DNA of 64,000 nt from Macrotis lagotis (lineage: Eukaryota; Chordata; Mammalia; Peramelemorphia; Peramelidae): assembly GCF_037893015.1 (NCBI RefSeq), contig NC_133658.1, forward strand, positions 60,479,818-60,543,817, given 5' to 3'. Below, in pieces: positions 32,351-64,000 of the stretch; position 1 is the stretch's first letter; each line of letters opens with the position of its first letter. Below the pieces are notes generated by a model. The model saw only the letters and a program-made list of their open reading frames with translations. It searched no databases and was not told the origin of the DNA. A program made the position numbers and the translations under genes.

Positions 32351-33047
32351 CACCCCTTAACCCCATTGCCTAGCAAAAACCAAAAACCAAACCAAAACAA
32401 CAAAAAGATGTATTACATCCTTGCCAGACTCAGGGTCTTCTGTACTAGGAGACAGGTACAAAGGCAGAATATATCCCTCCTCTCAAAGAGCTTTCGATTT
32501 AATGGGAAGATAAGACTTGATAGATTGTAGTGCAGAATAGTATATGAGTATAAAAGGAGTAAAAACATGAAAATTAGGTTTGATAAGATTTTGTTTATTA
32601 GGGTTGGATCTCTTTCTTCTTATTTTGTCAGACTCCTTGACAAGTTTAAGTAGGTTACCCTTTTCTTTTTTTCTTTTTAAAAGTTTCTGCCTCTACATTC
32701 TAAACAATCTTAATAAGTTAAACATTTACTTTTACTTCAAATGACACTTCCAAACTACATCAGTCTCAATGTTGACAGTAATTGTTTGCTTTGGCCCAAA
32801 TTCCCATTAATGGGTGTGGGTTAGACAACAAAGGTGGAGAGGGGCATTGTTTACAGAAAATGAAAAATGCTTTTATCTTTACCGGAGACCATTTTATCCT
32901 GCTAAAACTAATTATATTTGCTAGAGGCTGGGGGCTACTAACTGGCTGTGCTGATCACTGAACCTGAGAGGGACACACCTTGGATTGACACTGGGAAGAT
33001 GATCAAAGCTGAAATTAGCTTTCACTGTTTGATAGGTTTGTCTAGGA

Positions 33048-33197
33048 CAATGATGTCAAACTCAAATAGAAGCAGACCCCTGAGGACCACATGACAATCT
33101 CAAATTAACATTTTTTTCTTGTTCTGTATTTTTATTATCTTCTTAAACATTTCCCAGTTACATTTTAGGCTAGTTTAGGTGCACGGTATGATACCTC
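33048..33197. mobile_element. hAT-like nonautonomous element remnant
   Basis: The left end caatgatgtcaaactcaaat and central block ttaaacatttcccagttaca match the family of 62800-62996; the right end is decayed. Confidence 0.5.
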
Positions 33198-33439
33198 TAA
33201 TCTAGAACATTCTTGAATGGGAAAACGTATCCTCCATTCTCATTCTTAAAAAAATGTGAATAATAGCCTTTCACTACCTTACTTTTTATTTAAAACAAGG
33301 AACTAAAATAATATGCCCAGGGTGTATAAATGAGGAGTGGGTTCAGTTTTCTTTGCACTTTACCACCCTACCACACAAGGAAGTACTAATAAAGGATGCT
33401 GCAAATAGATTTGGTTTGTGTGATCCAGTGTTAGCCTTT

Positions 33440-33765
33440 TGAGTTTCTCTAATTATTTGACACTTGCCTTTTGGCCTGGTATTTAAGTGTTCCACCGTCT
33501 GGTTCCAGCCTTTCCTTCCAGTCTTATTTTACAATATTCCCCCTTCTATCTTACTCTTCTCACCTCCTTCCCTTATGCTAGGACACTTCAGCATGTCCTT
33601 CAATCTCTGTAATCTCAGAATCCTATGACTTGTCTCCTATAATCAGACCATACACCAGAATAATCACATCCAGAATCTCACCCTTAACCTTTAAGTAGTC
33701 TACTTCCTTATTCAAAAACTCTTAACATTCCTTTAGCATTCTACAATTTACCTCTCCTAAACCTA
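33440..33765 (+). mobile_element. Decayed LINE-2 fragment
   Basis: ggttccagcctttccttcca and cttcaatctctgtaatctca fit L2 ORF2 end sequence loosely. Confidence 0.35.
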
Positions 33766-33767
33766 GC

Positions 33768-33992
33768 TAGGCAGACATAGTGCATAGAGCACCAAACCTG
33801 GAGTCAGATTCGACTTAAGACACTTGCTCCCTGTGTGACCCTAGACAAGTCTATAACCCTGTTTGCTTCAGATTCCTCATTTGTAAAATGAGCTAGAAAA
33901 GGATATGGCAAACTGCTCCAGTATCTTTGCTAAGAAAATTCCAAATGGGGTCATGAAGAGTTGGACACAACTGAAAATAACTGAACAACAGC
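33768..33992 (+). repeat. MAR1-type SINE
   Basis: ggcagacatagtgcatagag ... atatggcaaactgctccagt ... catgaagagttggacacaac, nearly complete. Confidence 0.78.
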
Positions 33993-34462
33993 AAATGATC
34001 TTTGATGTTCTGACTCAGTCATGTCATTTCCATGTATTAGAATGTAAAGTGTTTGTTTTGTTTTATTCCTTATGATTGTTTATTCCTCTTTGTATTTTTG
34101 TTTGTTGTTTCTCTTGAATCTTGTATTTACAAAGTAAGAGTTTGTTCACAGTTGTGGTCATTTCATTGAGAATATGGGGAAGTTCTTTTGTTTTACATTT
34201 TTTCAACTTGAGAATGATTTTAGTTTTCCTTGGGTAAGTTAATCTTAGTTTTTAAGCCTCTATCCTTTGTTTCTGTAATATTGTATTATAAATTCTCCAG
34301 TTCTGTTAGAATAGTTGCTGCTAAATTATGTATAAATCCTGACCCAGGCTCCTGGGTACTTGAATTCTTTATTTCTGAATGCTTGCAGTATTTTTCCTTT
34401 AGTTAATGCTTCTAAGAAATGAGGACAGTTTTCTTTTATAATTTATTAAAATACAGTGTATA

Positions 34463-34592
34463 GGGGCAGCTAGGTAGCAAAGTGGATAGAGCATCAGCCT
34501 TGGAGTCAAATCCTGACCTCAGATACTTAATTACCTAGCTATGTGACCTTGGGCAAGTCACTTAACCCCATTGCCTCACAAAAACAAAACAA
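34463..34592 (+). repeat. Young SINE with target-site duplication
   Basis: ggggcagctaggtagcaaag to the A-rich tail. Flanks aaaatacagtgtata and aaaatacaatgtata differ by one base. Confidence 0.9.
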
Positions 34593-34607
34593 AAAATACA
34601 ATGTATA

Positions 34608-34840
34608 GGGTAAGTGACACAGGTAATAGAGGCCTGTGAGTCAGTGAGACCCAAATTCAAATATGACTTCAGATATTTATTAACTGTATGACCCTGGGCA
34701 AATCCCTTCACCTTGGTTTGCCTCTGTTTCCTCTTCTATAACATGGGAATATTAATAGGATCTAACTACCTAATGATTATAAGGAATTAGTCCCAGGCCT
34801 GGCACAGAGTATGTGCTATGTAAATATTTTATTAGAAGTG
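34608..34840 (+). repeat. CORE-SINE with L2-type tail
   Basis: tgaccctgggcaaatccctt, gtttcctcttctataacatg and ggcctggcacagagta, a decayed sense copy. Confidence 0.6.
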
Positions 34841-35769
34841 AGGTTTTTTTGTGTTGTTTTTTTTTTTTACTCATTGCTCTCAGTCCTATAAGCTCTCAAA
34901 TTTTGTCGCTCCTTTATCTGTTTTTTTTTCTGATCATACAATGTTGTCTTATTTTTCCCCAGTCTTTTGGGTTTGTCTTATTATTTCTTGTTTTTTTTTT
35001 TCACTGAATCATTGACTTCTATTTGATCCATTAAATTTTTCAGGAGTTTATTGCGTAGGTAAGCTTTTGTACCTCTTGTACTTAGCTGTTAATTCCTTTT
35101 CCAATTTTTTTGTATTTTTTTCCTCTAGCATTCTCATTTAATTTATGGAAACATGTTAGAACTTTTTAAAAAGACTTTTGCTTCATCTATTCCAGGAATT
35201 CTTTTTTAAATTGTACCCAAGGCTGTATTTTTTTTTTTTTTTTGAGGTTTTGTTTGTAGGTGTTTTGGAGTCATTCTCTTCTGTATTTGTGTCTAGTATC
35301 TCTGTCACCTTCATATCTCCATGGTGGAATTCTTTCTTAAAATATTAAGCAGTTTGTTGTTCCAGGATCTCAGGGTCAGCTCGAGCTGGGAACCTGTACG
35401 TGTCAGTGCTCTCAGAGGTTGTAATACAGGACTGTCAGACCTCTGCTCCCCTCCTCTGAGCAACAAACTTATGGGTTTGTCCATCTGAAGATCCAGCAGA
35501 TGACTGCTCAAATCAGCTACTACCCTGCCAGTCATCTGGAAAACTGAATTTGGCATGATATAGGCCTTGTGGGATACTCTTTGGTTTGGAATTTCTGCCC
35601 CGGTTTTTCCTCTAGACTTCAGACTAGTCTGGAATCTGAAGAGAGACCCTCATCTGCTCTTGAGTCTGAGTCATACAGCTGTTGCTGGCTTATTGAATTT
35701 GCCTCCTTGCTTGGTATTAGGACATTATAAAATTATATTATCCACCTGAACTGTACTCTCCCCTTATTG

Positions 35770-36260
35770 CACAGAGAAAATCCTTTTCTTTTCCCCAGTT
35801 TGATATCTTATCTCACTCTACCCAGAAACTTTTCCACATCTTCTCTCTTCAAGACTCCTCCCACATTTTCCCTTCATCCCTCTAAGCTGAGAACCATTAA
35901 TTTTGTGGATCCTAGGTTATGATTATTGCAGTTGAATTCCTAATTGATCACCTTGTCCTCTGTCCCAAACTGCAGTCCAACCTACATCTTGCTGCCAAAG
36001 TGAGTCTTCATTGTGGATCTGATTAACTTGTCACTCCCTATTCATTAAACTGTGGTGACTACTATTTGTAGAATCAAATACAAGATTGTTTTAACTTTTA
36101 AAGCTCTAACTAACTTGACTCCAGTTTATCTTTTAGCCTCATTATACATAATTCCCCTTCTGCATTGACTATCAGGATCTCCTGTCTGTCATGGCTGTTT
36201 TCCCCCATGTCTGAAATGCACTCTGTCCTCACCTCAGCCTGATAGAATTTCTCTCCTCTG
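35770..36260 (+). mobile_element. LINE-2 fragment
   Basis: aacctacatcttgctgccaa, atcaaatacaagattgtttt and gtctgaaatgcactctgtcc follow the L2 ORF2 3' order in sense. Confidence 0.55.
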
Positions 36261-36681
36261 GACAACTCTAACTTCCTCTTGAATACATAATCTTTTTCTC
36301 ACAGGCTTCTTTGTAATTGACTAATTTGTATTTATCTGTATTAAATTTGTAGTGGTTCTGTCCATACTTAGATCTGCACATGTTATCTTTCTTCTTAGAA
36401 TGGAAGTCTTTAGCATTGGTATTACTTCTTTCTTTGTATTTATTAGGTGTGTAAAGATCAGAGAAGCCTCTTAATCTTAGTTTAACTAATGAGTGAGATG
36501 TCATGCTTTAAATATGTAATTTTTGTACATGAATCTAGTTTCTATAGTTTTGTTTTTAAAAAAAATGAGTTTTAAGAAATAAGTAAAATCTTCCTAATCT
36601 AGCATGAAATAGGACATCTTTTTGACTCATCAATAAGATTTTGAAGGTTATGTCTCCACTATTTTGTTTAATTATATTCTT

Positions 36682-36831
36682 TTAAAAATTTTTTTTATTT
36701 ATTTAAGGCAATAGGGTTAAGTGACTTGCCTAAGGTCACACAGCTAGATCATTATTAAGCCCCTGAAGCTGTATTTGAACTCCTAACTCTGGGGCCAGTA
36801 CTCTATCCACTGTGCCACCTAGCTGCCCCAC
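36682..36831 (-). repeat. SINE with 14-bp target-site duplication
   Basis: Reverse-complement copy, flanked by ttaattatattctt at 36668-36681 and 36832-36845. Confidence 0.92.
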
Positions 36832-36845
36832 TTAATTATATTCTT

Positions 36846-37440
36846 GAATAATTTGTTCTAAAGGGAGAATTAGAAAGAGCATTAATACTAAGTTAGGCCC
36901 AGAAGTTTGCATTCCTAGGTGTGCTCTTCCATTATGCCAACTATAAATCTTTTTTTTCATTTCTCTTACAAATCTGTGGAAAGTAAGATAAATGTTTGTT
37001 TCTGAGTGAACGGATGAATGAAAAAGAACTAGATTTTATGGGAAAAGTACTGTACTATTTAATTTGTGATATATTAATAATACATGTTTACCCACATAGC
37101 TATATGAATGACATTTTTACTGTGAGGATAGTGTGTATGTAAGGAAATGAAACATTTGAAGAAGAGCTTAGACTTAATAATACTCTGATCATGAAAAAGA
37201 TTTCATATTTCCTAACTTCCATTAGAAAGAGCAGTTAAAAATTTATAGGATTTGAGAGAATTTATTTTTCTTTTGTCGGTTACAGTGTCCTTTGTTCTTG
37301 AAGAGGATTCAAAGTGACATCACCCCAAAGAAAGTATAATTTCTAAAAAAAAAAGGTTCATTATGAACTTTGTAGTATACTGTTAATTTAAATTTTATAT
37401 TTTGAAACTTATGTTCTAGTCAGAGTCATCATTTTTCTGT
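36846..37440. other. MBTPS1 intron 1, nothing clear
   Basis: AT-rich DNA. A fragment of the long composite SINE 3' domain in antisense may lie near 37,290-37,330. Confidence 0.35.
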
Positions 37441-37455
37441 TAAATGATTTTTAAA

Positions 37456-37597
37456 AAAAATTTATTTTAGGCAATGGAGTTAAGTGACTTGCCCAAGGTC
37501 ACGCAGCCAGGCAATTATTGTCTGAGACCGGTTTTTAACTTAGGTGCTCCTGACTCCAGGGCTGGTGCTCTATCCACTGTGCCACCTAGTAGCCCCT
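37456..37597 (-). repeat. SINE copy
   Basis: ggcaatggagttaagtgact ... tgccacctagtagcccc, reverse complement. Confidence 0.85.
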
Positions 37598-37599
37598 AA

Positions 37600-39100
37600 A
37601 TATATGATTTTTAAAGTGATTAGTAGTTTTTCCCCCTATAAAATTATACTTCTGATTTTATAATGTTAGTCAATAAATAGACAAGAACAAGATTTGATTT
37701 CAAAGGAATTTGCTTTTCAGTTGAATTTTATAGAGATCAATCTATTCTTTAAAGCATAAGTTTACACAACAGTTTTGCACTTTATTATTCTGTGACAAAA
37801 TAAATAGTAGGCCCATACCAGCTTCCTTAGGTTACAGGTTTTTCGAGGCAGTTAATTATATATGAATTTTTAAGAGACCTTTTTTATTTCTAAGGATCTC
37901 TATATATATCTCTATCTAGATCTAGATATATGTCCTATTTTTCAGTAAATTTGGCATAAAGAAGGGCAACATCAGAGGTTTAACTTTTTACCACCTCAAG
38001 GAATTTTTTTTTCCCAGTGCTTAGCACGTTGCCTGGTGCATGGTGGGAATGTAATAAAGATTGATTGATTGATTAATAGTTTTTTCCTTTCTTTCATTCA
38101 GGCTTTAATGTTCACAGTTCAATCCCAGTTCGGAATACATATTTAAGTCATCCTTGCACTTTTCTCTTTTTTAAAAAAATTATTTTATTTTCTGATTAAA
38201 TGCAAAGGTAATTTTTAGCATAAGCTTTTGAGTTCCACCTTTTGTCTCTCTTACTCTCATTTGACTCAGACAAGTAGATTCACCCACATTTGATGACTTT
38301 CCCCGAATGAGAAGTTTCTTAGATCTCAATGTTCCCCATTGTACAATTTTCCCCCTCAAAGGGTATCCAATTCTTGTCTCTCCATGTTCTTATTTTGGCC
38401 TTGGATAACCACAAAAGCATAAGTTCCTATTCTCATCTCCCAATAATTATGGGCACTGACATCATTTGGAACCGTAGCACAAGCCACATACTTCAAAGGA
38501 TTGGTTCCTCAGGCACAAACAAGACTTCAGTGAACCTCCCCAGACTATTATCAGGTTCAGCCAATATGAAAAGGAACCACAGGTTCTTTATATTTTTAGT
38601 TTATCTCTTCCCATTTAGGTATCAGAATCCTACGGATGTGCTTTTCTTTCACTTCAGAGACAATTTCAGAACAGGCAAGCAAGGGATTTAGCCGATACAC
38701 TATCGTGTGACTTAGAATACTGTTGTCTCAAGTACCTTTTCTGATTATATAAATAAGGTCCTCCCTTTAATTTGGGGAGCACTGGTTATTTAAAAATTTT
38801 CTTTCTTTGAATGCTATATACTTTATTTCCCCTCTATTGTTTTTTTCTTAGTCTTCATCCTTTGGTACCTCTCTGCAGCCTTTGACATTATGAATATCAG
38901 AGGTGTCAAATACTGGGAAGATTGACAAGCCACCAGGCTCCTGTTGTTGTTGCCCAAGCTAAATTAAAATACAGTTGAGAAATATACAACAAAATAAATA
39001 CTATAGAACATAGATAATGTTAATATGTGGTTTCCTAAGTCATTATGCCTCACAAAGATCCTTATGTACAGTTCAATGGCTGTTGCTACTTGAATCACTG
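37600..39100. other. MBTPS1 intron 1: mostly unrecognised, with an L1 3'UTR piece and a hAT-like end
   Basis: A short antisense L1 3'UTR block lies at about 38,170-38,260, and a hAT-like left end (cagaggtgtcaaatact) near 38,898. The frame at 38,329-38,691 shows no similarity I can name. Confidence 0.4.
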
Positions 39101-39109
39101 GTATACATT

Positions 39110-40215
39110 GGCCTCTTTTCCTTGATAACTGTCTTCTTGCCCTGAATCTCTGGCACTAATCTTTCATGGTTCTTCTCAGTTTCTTTTGCTGGATCCTCAT
39201 TCCAGTTACTCTAGTTAACCACCATTTTCCCTCAGTGCTCTCTCCTGGGTTCTCTTCATCTCCTCTACTATTTAACTTGGCAGTCTCATCATGGCTTCCA
39301 TTTTCATCTCTGTATGGATGATTCTCAAATCTATTTAGACATCCCTAAACTCTCTCCTGACCTCTGGCTTTCACATCTCCAACTGGCTTTTTCTTTTTAG
39401 ATTTTTTTCAAGGCAATGGGGTTAAGTGGCTTGCCGAAGGCCACACGGCTAGGTAATTATTAAGTGTCTGAGGTCGGATTTGAACCCAGGTACTCCTGAC
39501 TCCAGGGCTGGTGCTCTGTCCACTGCGCCACCTAGCCACCCCAAAACGTTTCTCTGCTCCAATTGGCTTTTGAACATCTTGAATGTCCCTCACATACCTT
39601 AATCACAACCTGTCCCAAACTGAAACTTCCCTTTCACCCTAATCTCTTTAATATTGCCCAAGAGTACAACCATCTTTCCTTCATCTAGGCTTTCAACTTG
39701 GGTGCTATCCTTGAGTCTTCACCCTCCCTCTACTTCTAATCCAGCCTGTGGCCAGGTCCTATTGATTTTATTCCCTTTTCTCTTCTACCTTGAATTAGGC
39801 CCTCATTTCCTCACTTCTGATTGGTCTCTCTGATTCAAGTCTCTTCCCACTATAGTGGGAATACACTAGGCTGTCTAATTCCATCATCCTCAAGCACAGG
39901 TCTGAACCTGTCATCCTCCCTTCTCAATAAATACCAGTGACTCTGTTACCATCATGATCAAATAGAATAATCTCTTTACTTTTTATAGACCTTCATAACC
40001 TAGTCCTTTCCTCATTTTCCAGTCTCATTATTCCTCCATGTACTCTGTGATCAGAGACACTGGTCTCCTTGCTATCCCTTGCATGTCACCCCATCTCCCA
40101 GTTGTACGTCGTTACTGCCTGTCCTTCCTGCCTGCCTCAAATGCTCCGCTTCCTGATTTCAACCCTTTCCCTGTTTTTGTATCCTGAGCACAGCATAGAT
40201 GTTTACTAATGTGAG
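39110..40215 (+). mobile_element. LINE-2, ORF2 3' half and 3'UTR, split by a SINE
   Basis: tttgctggatcctcattcca, gtatggatgattctcaaatc, gcctgtggccaggtcctatt, aggccctcatttcctcactt and gatcagagacactggtctcc keep the L2 order over 1.1 kb, the best-preserved L2 in the window. Stops and indels interrupt every frame. Confidence 0.75.
39392..39556 (-). repeat. Young SINE with 15-bp target-site duplication
   Basis: Reverse-complement copy in L2. Flanks ctccaactggctttt (39377-39391) and ctccaattggctttt (39557-39571) differ by one base. About 14 extra bases (aaaacgtttctctg) lie between the SINE head and the right flank. Confidence 0.9.
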
Positions 40216-40239
40216 TTCACTGATTGTATTTTTTTCCTT

Positions 40240-41900
40240 CTCTTTGGAGTTGTGACTCTTAATCAGTGTTACAAGATCATCAGCCAGTTCTCTTGTGTTG
40301 GTTACTTATATGGTCTTTGTATTTTTGACTTGTACTAAATTTCATTCTGAATTTTTTTTTTTATTTAAAAAGATATTTTTTTCTTGGATGATTTTTGGAA
40401 TTTCTTATTGATCTTTGGTGGGAGAATCCTGTGGATTCTCCCTTTCTTCAGATAATGTCATTTCATTTCCTTCATATTATAGTATTTGTTCAACATGGTT
40501 TGCTCTCTCTTTGAAGCTTTTTATGTCTTTTAACTTTCTTGGCCTTCTTTTCCATGGTTGTACAGGCCCCGAGGCTAGATTCCTGAGAAATCTTGGGAGT
40601 CACTGGGCTACCATAAAGAACTCTACAGGACAGAGGGAGAGGACCAGCCTTTGAATGTCCAGTCCTTTTCCCATTAGGCCTGATGCTCTCTGACTGAACT
40701 TTTAGCTCTTCTTGTAGGGCAGACTTCTATCTCTTCCTTTCCTTTTCCTTCATATGTCCAGGCAGGATAATTAGCTGCTATTCCTTTTAGGTTTGAGAGT
40801 TTGTGTAGAGGAGGGATTCCTGCCCTTGAAATCTGAGCTACATGGAATTGGTTTGGAATAGGGACGCTAAGTAAGAGCTATTACATTACTGTCAAGGATG
40901 TGTGTGTGTGTGTGTGTGTGAATGATTCTTTTTCCAATCTTTCATAGCTAGATCCCCTGAAAAAGTGATTTATACTTTGCTTCCAGTGCACTTCCCAGTC
41001 CTGCTCAGTTCAGCTTCTGGCTCCATCATTCAACTGAAATTGTTTTCTCCATGATCAACCATAGGGTTCTTTTTAGGCATTATCTTGCATTCTAGACTGG
41101 AGGTGGTCTGGATCCTAGGGGATCCATACTGGAGGAGCTGCTACACTCTACTTTTGTCCTTGCCCCTCTCCCAAGCCCCTTTGGGTCTGTGGGGCTGCTC
41201 CCAGCGCTAGATGGGAAGGAAATGGGTGACCATTTGCACTTTTTGTTCTCTGTTCTCATGCCCTTCAGACCCTCCAGCACTGCTGTCTGTCTGTCTGCTG
41301 CTGCACTCTAAGGACTTTTCTAGAGGCCAGGGCAGGCTGAATAATTAACTTCCCACTTTTCTGTACCATCATTCATTTATTTATTCAGTAATTAGTAAGT
41401 ACACCTACTGTTTGCAATGCAATAGGCACTAGGGATTGCAAATATAATTAAATCATGATAGCTGCTCTCATGGAACTAACTAGCATTAGTCTTTCTTTCC
41501 CCAGGGGAGTAATTGGTTTTTTACATTTCTGTGTGATCTCTGCCATCAGAAATGATCTTGGTCATGTCTCCAAGCTGTCCACTCATCTCATTTCTGTAGC
41601 AAAATTGCTCCTGTAAAGCAGCTTTCAGTTGATCTTTTTGGTATTGTGTTGATGTTGACCTTAAGATAGAATTTTGAAGTAGATAAAGTTCGCCTTATTG
41701 TTCTCACTTGCCATTGCTTCTTCCTCTTGAGTCTTCTGCTAATGACCCTTGTTCTTCAGACTTAATAGTTCAGGGTCCTGTGCTTATTTAGAGCCTGTTC
41801 CTTTGGTGCCCCAACCCAGCCTCTTCCCTGTAGTCTAGGGGCTCCAAAATTGCTCTTCTCCTCTACTCTGTGGTTGATCTTAGGCATCTGTACAGTCTGA
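40240..41900 (-). mobile_element. Possible old antisense L1 5' region
   Basis: The base composition and blocks such as aactttcttggccttctttt and the GC-richer part at 41,100-41,330 resemble the ORF1 start and 5'UTR of the other antisense L1s here. No coding frame survives. Confidence 0.3.
40899..40920. repeat. (TG)11 microsatellite
   Basis: Pure tg dinucleotide run. Confidence 0.97.
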
Positions 41901-42466
41901 TTAAAGAAGTTTGTACTATGGTGTGGATAATTTGAAAGAGAGTCAGAATTCAGAGGATCTGGAATTTGTGATTTAGGCCAAGGTCACTTACCCTTGGTTA
42001 AGTAGAAATGAAACGTTTGAAGTTTGAAATGAAATGAAAAATGATAAGTTTGTCCTACGTGATCTTGAAGCTTGAATTTTAGACTGTCAGTTGTGTGTAT
42101 TGCATAAACATTTATTAGATACCTACCATATAGAGGCCTTGAACTTTACAAAGAGGAACCTGCTCACCCTTAATGAATCATTAGTAATTCTGGAAGAGAG
42201 CTTTGAGCAAGGAGACCTGCTTTGTTGACTTTGCCTCTTCACAGCTATGTGGGAGGGAGAGAGAAGGAAATAAGGTTGGGAGGAAGGAAAAGCTGAAACA
42301 TCTCCCCTGTGCAGGAACAAATTAAAATTACCAAATTTCCTCCTTATATTCTGCTTTCATTGGACCAGGCCCACATTGATTTAGACAACCATAAATTAGC
42401 ATCATCTCTGTTGTGTTGTATTTTTACTTATTTTTTAAACATTTGGGAGTTAAGTGGTATTGTATT

Positions 42467-42619
42467 TTTTTTTGTTTGTTTTTTGCTAGGCAATGGGGTT
42501 AAGTGGTTTGCCCAAGGCCACACAGCTAGGTAATTATTCAGTGACTGAGGCCGGATTTGAACTCAGGTATTCCTGACTCCAAGGCCGGTGCTTTATCCAC
42601 TACACCATCTAGCCACCCC
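42467..42619 (-). repeat. Young SINE with 16-bp target-site duplication
   Basis: Reverse-complement copy, with taagtggtattgtatt at 42451-42466 and 42620-42635, identical. Confidence 0.94.
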
Positions 42620-42639
42620 TAAGTGGTATTGTATTGAGA

Positions 42640-43490
42640 GACATTATACTGTGTTCAAAAATGATCTTATTCCTGCTTAATTCTTTAAGTTTTTCCAAAA
42701 CTGATGGTTTTTCAAAAGAGCTTTGTCAGTTTATAGTTTAACAATACTTTCTCAGTTTTCTAGGGGGAAAAAAAGTCAGACTTTCTGAAGGCTTTCTTCC
42801 ATTCTTCAGCTTCTCCTCATTACATGTGATATATCCTGTCATTTTACATTTGCCAGTGAGGTTAGAAGCTTGATGATCTCTATGATCCTCTCCATTATTT
42901 AATGTTTAACAATCTATTTTATAACTCTAGGTTTGTAGTTTGAAGGGCTTTTTTCCTTCACTGGGTAGTGTCCCTAAGGTATAGTATTACCAGATGTAGT
43001 AGATGTCTTTGACTAATTTCCATGATCTCAGAAGCAGACCACAGTCAATTTATAGTATTGCTTTTTCATTGCAAAAAAAAAAATTACTCCTCTCTCCTCC
43101 TGCCCTCTCTAGAAATAATCTACAAATAATATTTTGTTTAGTGACAATTTTAGTTTGAGCCCATAAATTTCTCTTATAGTTTCCATTTAAAAATACATTT
43201 ATAACAGTTTTAAGCAATTCATTTGATATATGTTTTTATATCAGTTCTTTCTTGATTTTTACCATGCTTCTTTAATTGAACCCAAATGACCCTGTCTGAT
43301 GTGTAAAACTTTATGTACCCATGCCCCTCTTCTTTTCTACCAAAGTTCATCAAATTAAGTAACAAACTTGAATATATTTGTTTGCTCTGTTTGAACATTC
43401 TTTGAACTTGTATTCCTAGCATCTATTACCCTAATGGACAGCAGGTATTTATTCACAAATTTAGATGGTTTGTCCACTAGATCTTTACTT
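42640..43490. other. MBTPS1 intron 1, nothing clear
   Basis: AT-rich intronic DNA; no repeat family or exon identified. Confidence 0.4.
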
Positions 43491-43499
43491 CCTCAGTAG

Positions 43500-43860
43500 A
43501 TCCAGACGACCTAACCCCAGCCAATATGACTTGTACTGCTGCCTGAAATTTCCTCATGCTTGAAGCTTAATGTAATTTAAAAAAATCTTCCCACGCTCTT
43601 GTCTGACTACTTTCTGCCTTAAAGACTCAGCCCAAATGCCATTCCAAAGTCTTCCTCATTTCTCTAACCAGAATGAAGACCTCCTTTGAGCTGGATCTTA
43701 TACCTCTTTTGTTTTACCTTTGCACTACATCTTTTAGTATCATTATTTACTTATTTTACAGTGACAGAATTTTAGATCTTCTGAGTATCTTTACTCACCT
43801 CCCTAAACTGTGAATTTCAGTGTTCTCCTCTCCCTTCCTCCATTTCTTACAGTGCTTGTT
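43500..43860 (+). mobile_element. LINE-2 3' end
   Basis: ttaaagactcagcccaaatg, ccattccaaagtcttcctca and ctttgcactacatctt are L2 3' blocks in sense. Confidence 0.5.
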
Positions 43861-44592
43861 GCATGATGGATGATATGCAATATGCATGTATGTTTTTATG
43901 TGCATACACATGAATCTGTTTCTGCTTGCACATAGAGGTACACAGACAACACACGTGTGTGAAATGAAGGAGTGAAAGAAATTTTCTGTAAACTTGAAGA
44001 AAATGTTTAACAAAACTGAATTGAGGCAAAAGAATAAAAAAAGAGTAAAACATCTCTAAAGAGAGTGTTAAGTCTATCCCAGCTTCCAAGGAATCTTTTA
44101 ACTATTTTTATGACTTTTTCCCCCCTGCACACAGTTTGGGGAATTTTGCCACACATTCCAGTGAGATAACTATAAACTTGTAGGAAAAGCAATGCCAACT
44201 GGAAGAACTCAAGACATTAGGAACACAAACATGTAATATAGATTGGGGGTGGGGGAGGGAATAGTGTGAAGTTACAGATTGCAAAGCTAGAATCTTAAGA
44301 ACGGTTCTCTTAAGTTTGTAACCAGGGACATCTTTATTAGCAGGATTGGGCATGAGTAGTCATGGTGTGTTTAGTGTAAAGGGCAGAGGAGGAAAGAGTC
44401 TCTGTTCTTCTCTTTGGTTCTGCTGCCTAGCTAGCTGTAAGTCTTGGGCAAGTCACTTCAACTATGATTTCCTTTTCTTATCTGTAAAATATAGTTCAGC
44501 ACTGTTCAGTCACTAAGGTCCATGTCTGGTCCATATCTAGATTTTTTTTTCAGATATTAGTAAAGTATGTATGCTTTGTTTTCATTCTGTAG

Positions 44593-63539
<18,947 letters not shown>

Positions 63540-64000
63540 GTAAGCCTTTCTTTATTTTGAGTCTCGTTTGAAAAACTGTTCATTTTGCTCGAGAGCTTAT
63601 TGATAGACAAGTAGGAGACAAGTCCCACATTCCAGAGCCGGGACTACAGGTGGACCATTTTTTCCCCAGATTGGAAGACAAAGGCTATTGGTGTCTGCCG
63701 GAGAGAAGACCAGCAAGCTTGTTGGCTTGACTCGTTGATGAACCCTTGTCCTGAAAGTGAAGTAGTCTCTTAGGATTGGATGGAATGGTCTAACATTGCT
63801 CTGCAAATGTAAACAGAAGGGCATGCTGGTTCAAGGATAAATGAAGTTTGTAAAATGGTTAAATACAAGCTGAACCTTGGGCTATGTCACAGAACTCAGT
63901 GACACAGAACAAATATTAAACAACAAATATTTGTCATTTTCTAGAATAGTTTGATTTTTACCATTTCTAGAGAAGCTCAGTTGGGCCATACTTCATTCAG
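63540..64000. other. MBTPS1: MBTPS1 intron 9, cut by the window edge
   Basis: Intronic DNA with no further exon. The next MBTPS1 exon lies to the right of the window. Confidence 0.7.

Larger units (their letters stand above)
34060..35740 (-). mobile_element. Old antisense L1/HAL1-type ORF1 and 5'UTR
   Basis: agttgctgctaaattatgta, aatcctgacccaggctcctg and gaatgcttgcagtatttttc parallel the ORF1 C-terminal region of the HAL1-like element (26,640-26,760). GC-richer sequence at 35,330-35,740 fits a decayed 5'UTR. Two SINEs interrupt it. Confidence 0.5.

Overview
The window is nuclear DNA from a marsupial mammal. Two protein-coding genes on the + strand have vertebrate exon-intron structure with GT-AG splice sites. 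The intergenic and intronic DNA is packed with a young tRNA-derived SINE whose head reads ggcagctaggtggc and whose tail reads cacttaaccccattgcc, a family I associate with marsupials. Older repeats include CORE-SINEs, LINE-2, a CR1/L3-like LINE and marsupial-type L1. The SINE type suggests an Australian lineage rather than Monodelphis, but that is inference and the species cannot be fixed from the sequence.

Layout. Positions 1-12,000 are almost entirely repeats: antisense L1 pieces, one of them close to full length (about 4.5-11.9 kb), a decayed CR1/L3-like LINE, L2 and SINEs. Positions 13,044-19,830 hold the four coding exons and 3'UTR of HSDL1, a complete 330-residue reading frame; its 5' noncoding exon and promoter lie outside the window or are not recognisable. 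Positions 20-30.6 kb are intergenic repeats: L2, nested SINEs, and a 3.1-kb antisense element carrying an L1-type ORF1 without ORF2 (HAL1-like). Positions 30.9-31.8 kb are the only CpG island and the likely MBTPS1 promoter, with candidate noncoding exon 1 ending at 31,331. MBTPS1 (site-1 protease, S1P) then runs to the right edge. Its first coding exon is at 44,593-45,078 and seven more exons reach residue 378; the remaining two thirds, including the catalytic Ser, lie beyond the window.

The order HSDL1 then MBTPS1 in the same direction matches the human chromosome 16q arrangement as I recall it. I see no shared pathway between the two genes: HSDL1 is a mitochondrial short-chain dehydrogenase-like protein, while S1P is a Golgi serine protease that activates SREBPs and ATF6. 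The tandem order is conserved synteny, not an operon.

The most notable observation is that this HSDL1 has tyrosine at residue 218, where the human protein has phenylalanine. The complete Ser-Tyr-Lys catalytic set of the short-chain dehydrogenase family is therefore present. Other points of interest are the uORF-rich MBTPS1 leader, a paired TCTCGCGAGA-type promoter motif, a 14-bp GC-rich minisatellite beside the promoter, the HAL1-like composite, and a 236-bp-arm inverted repeat in MBTPS1 intron 4. No RNA gene outside SINEs, no CRISPR array and no new multigene system was found.
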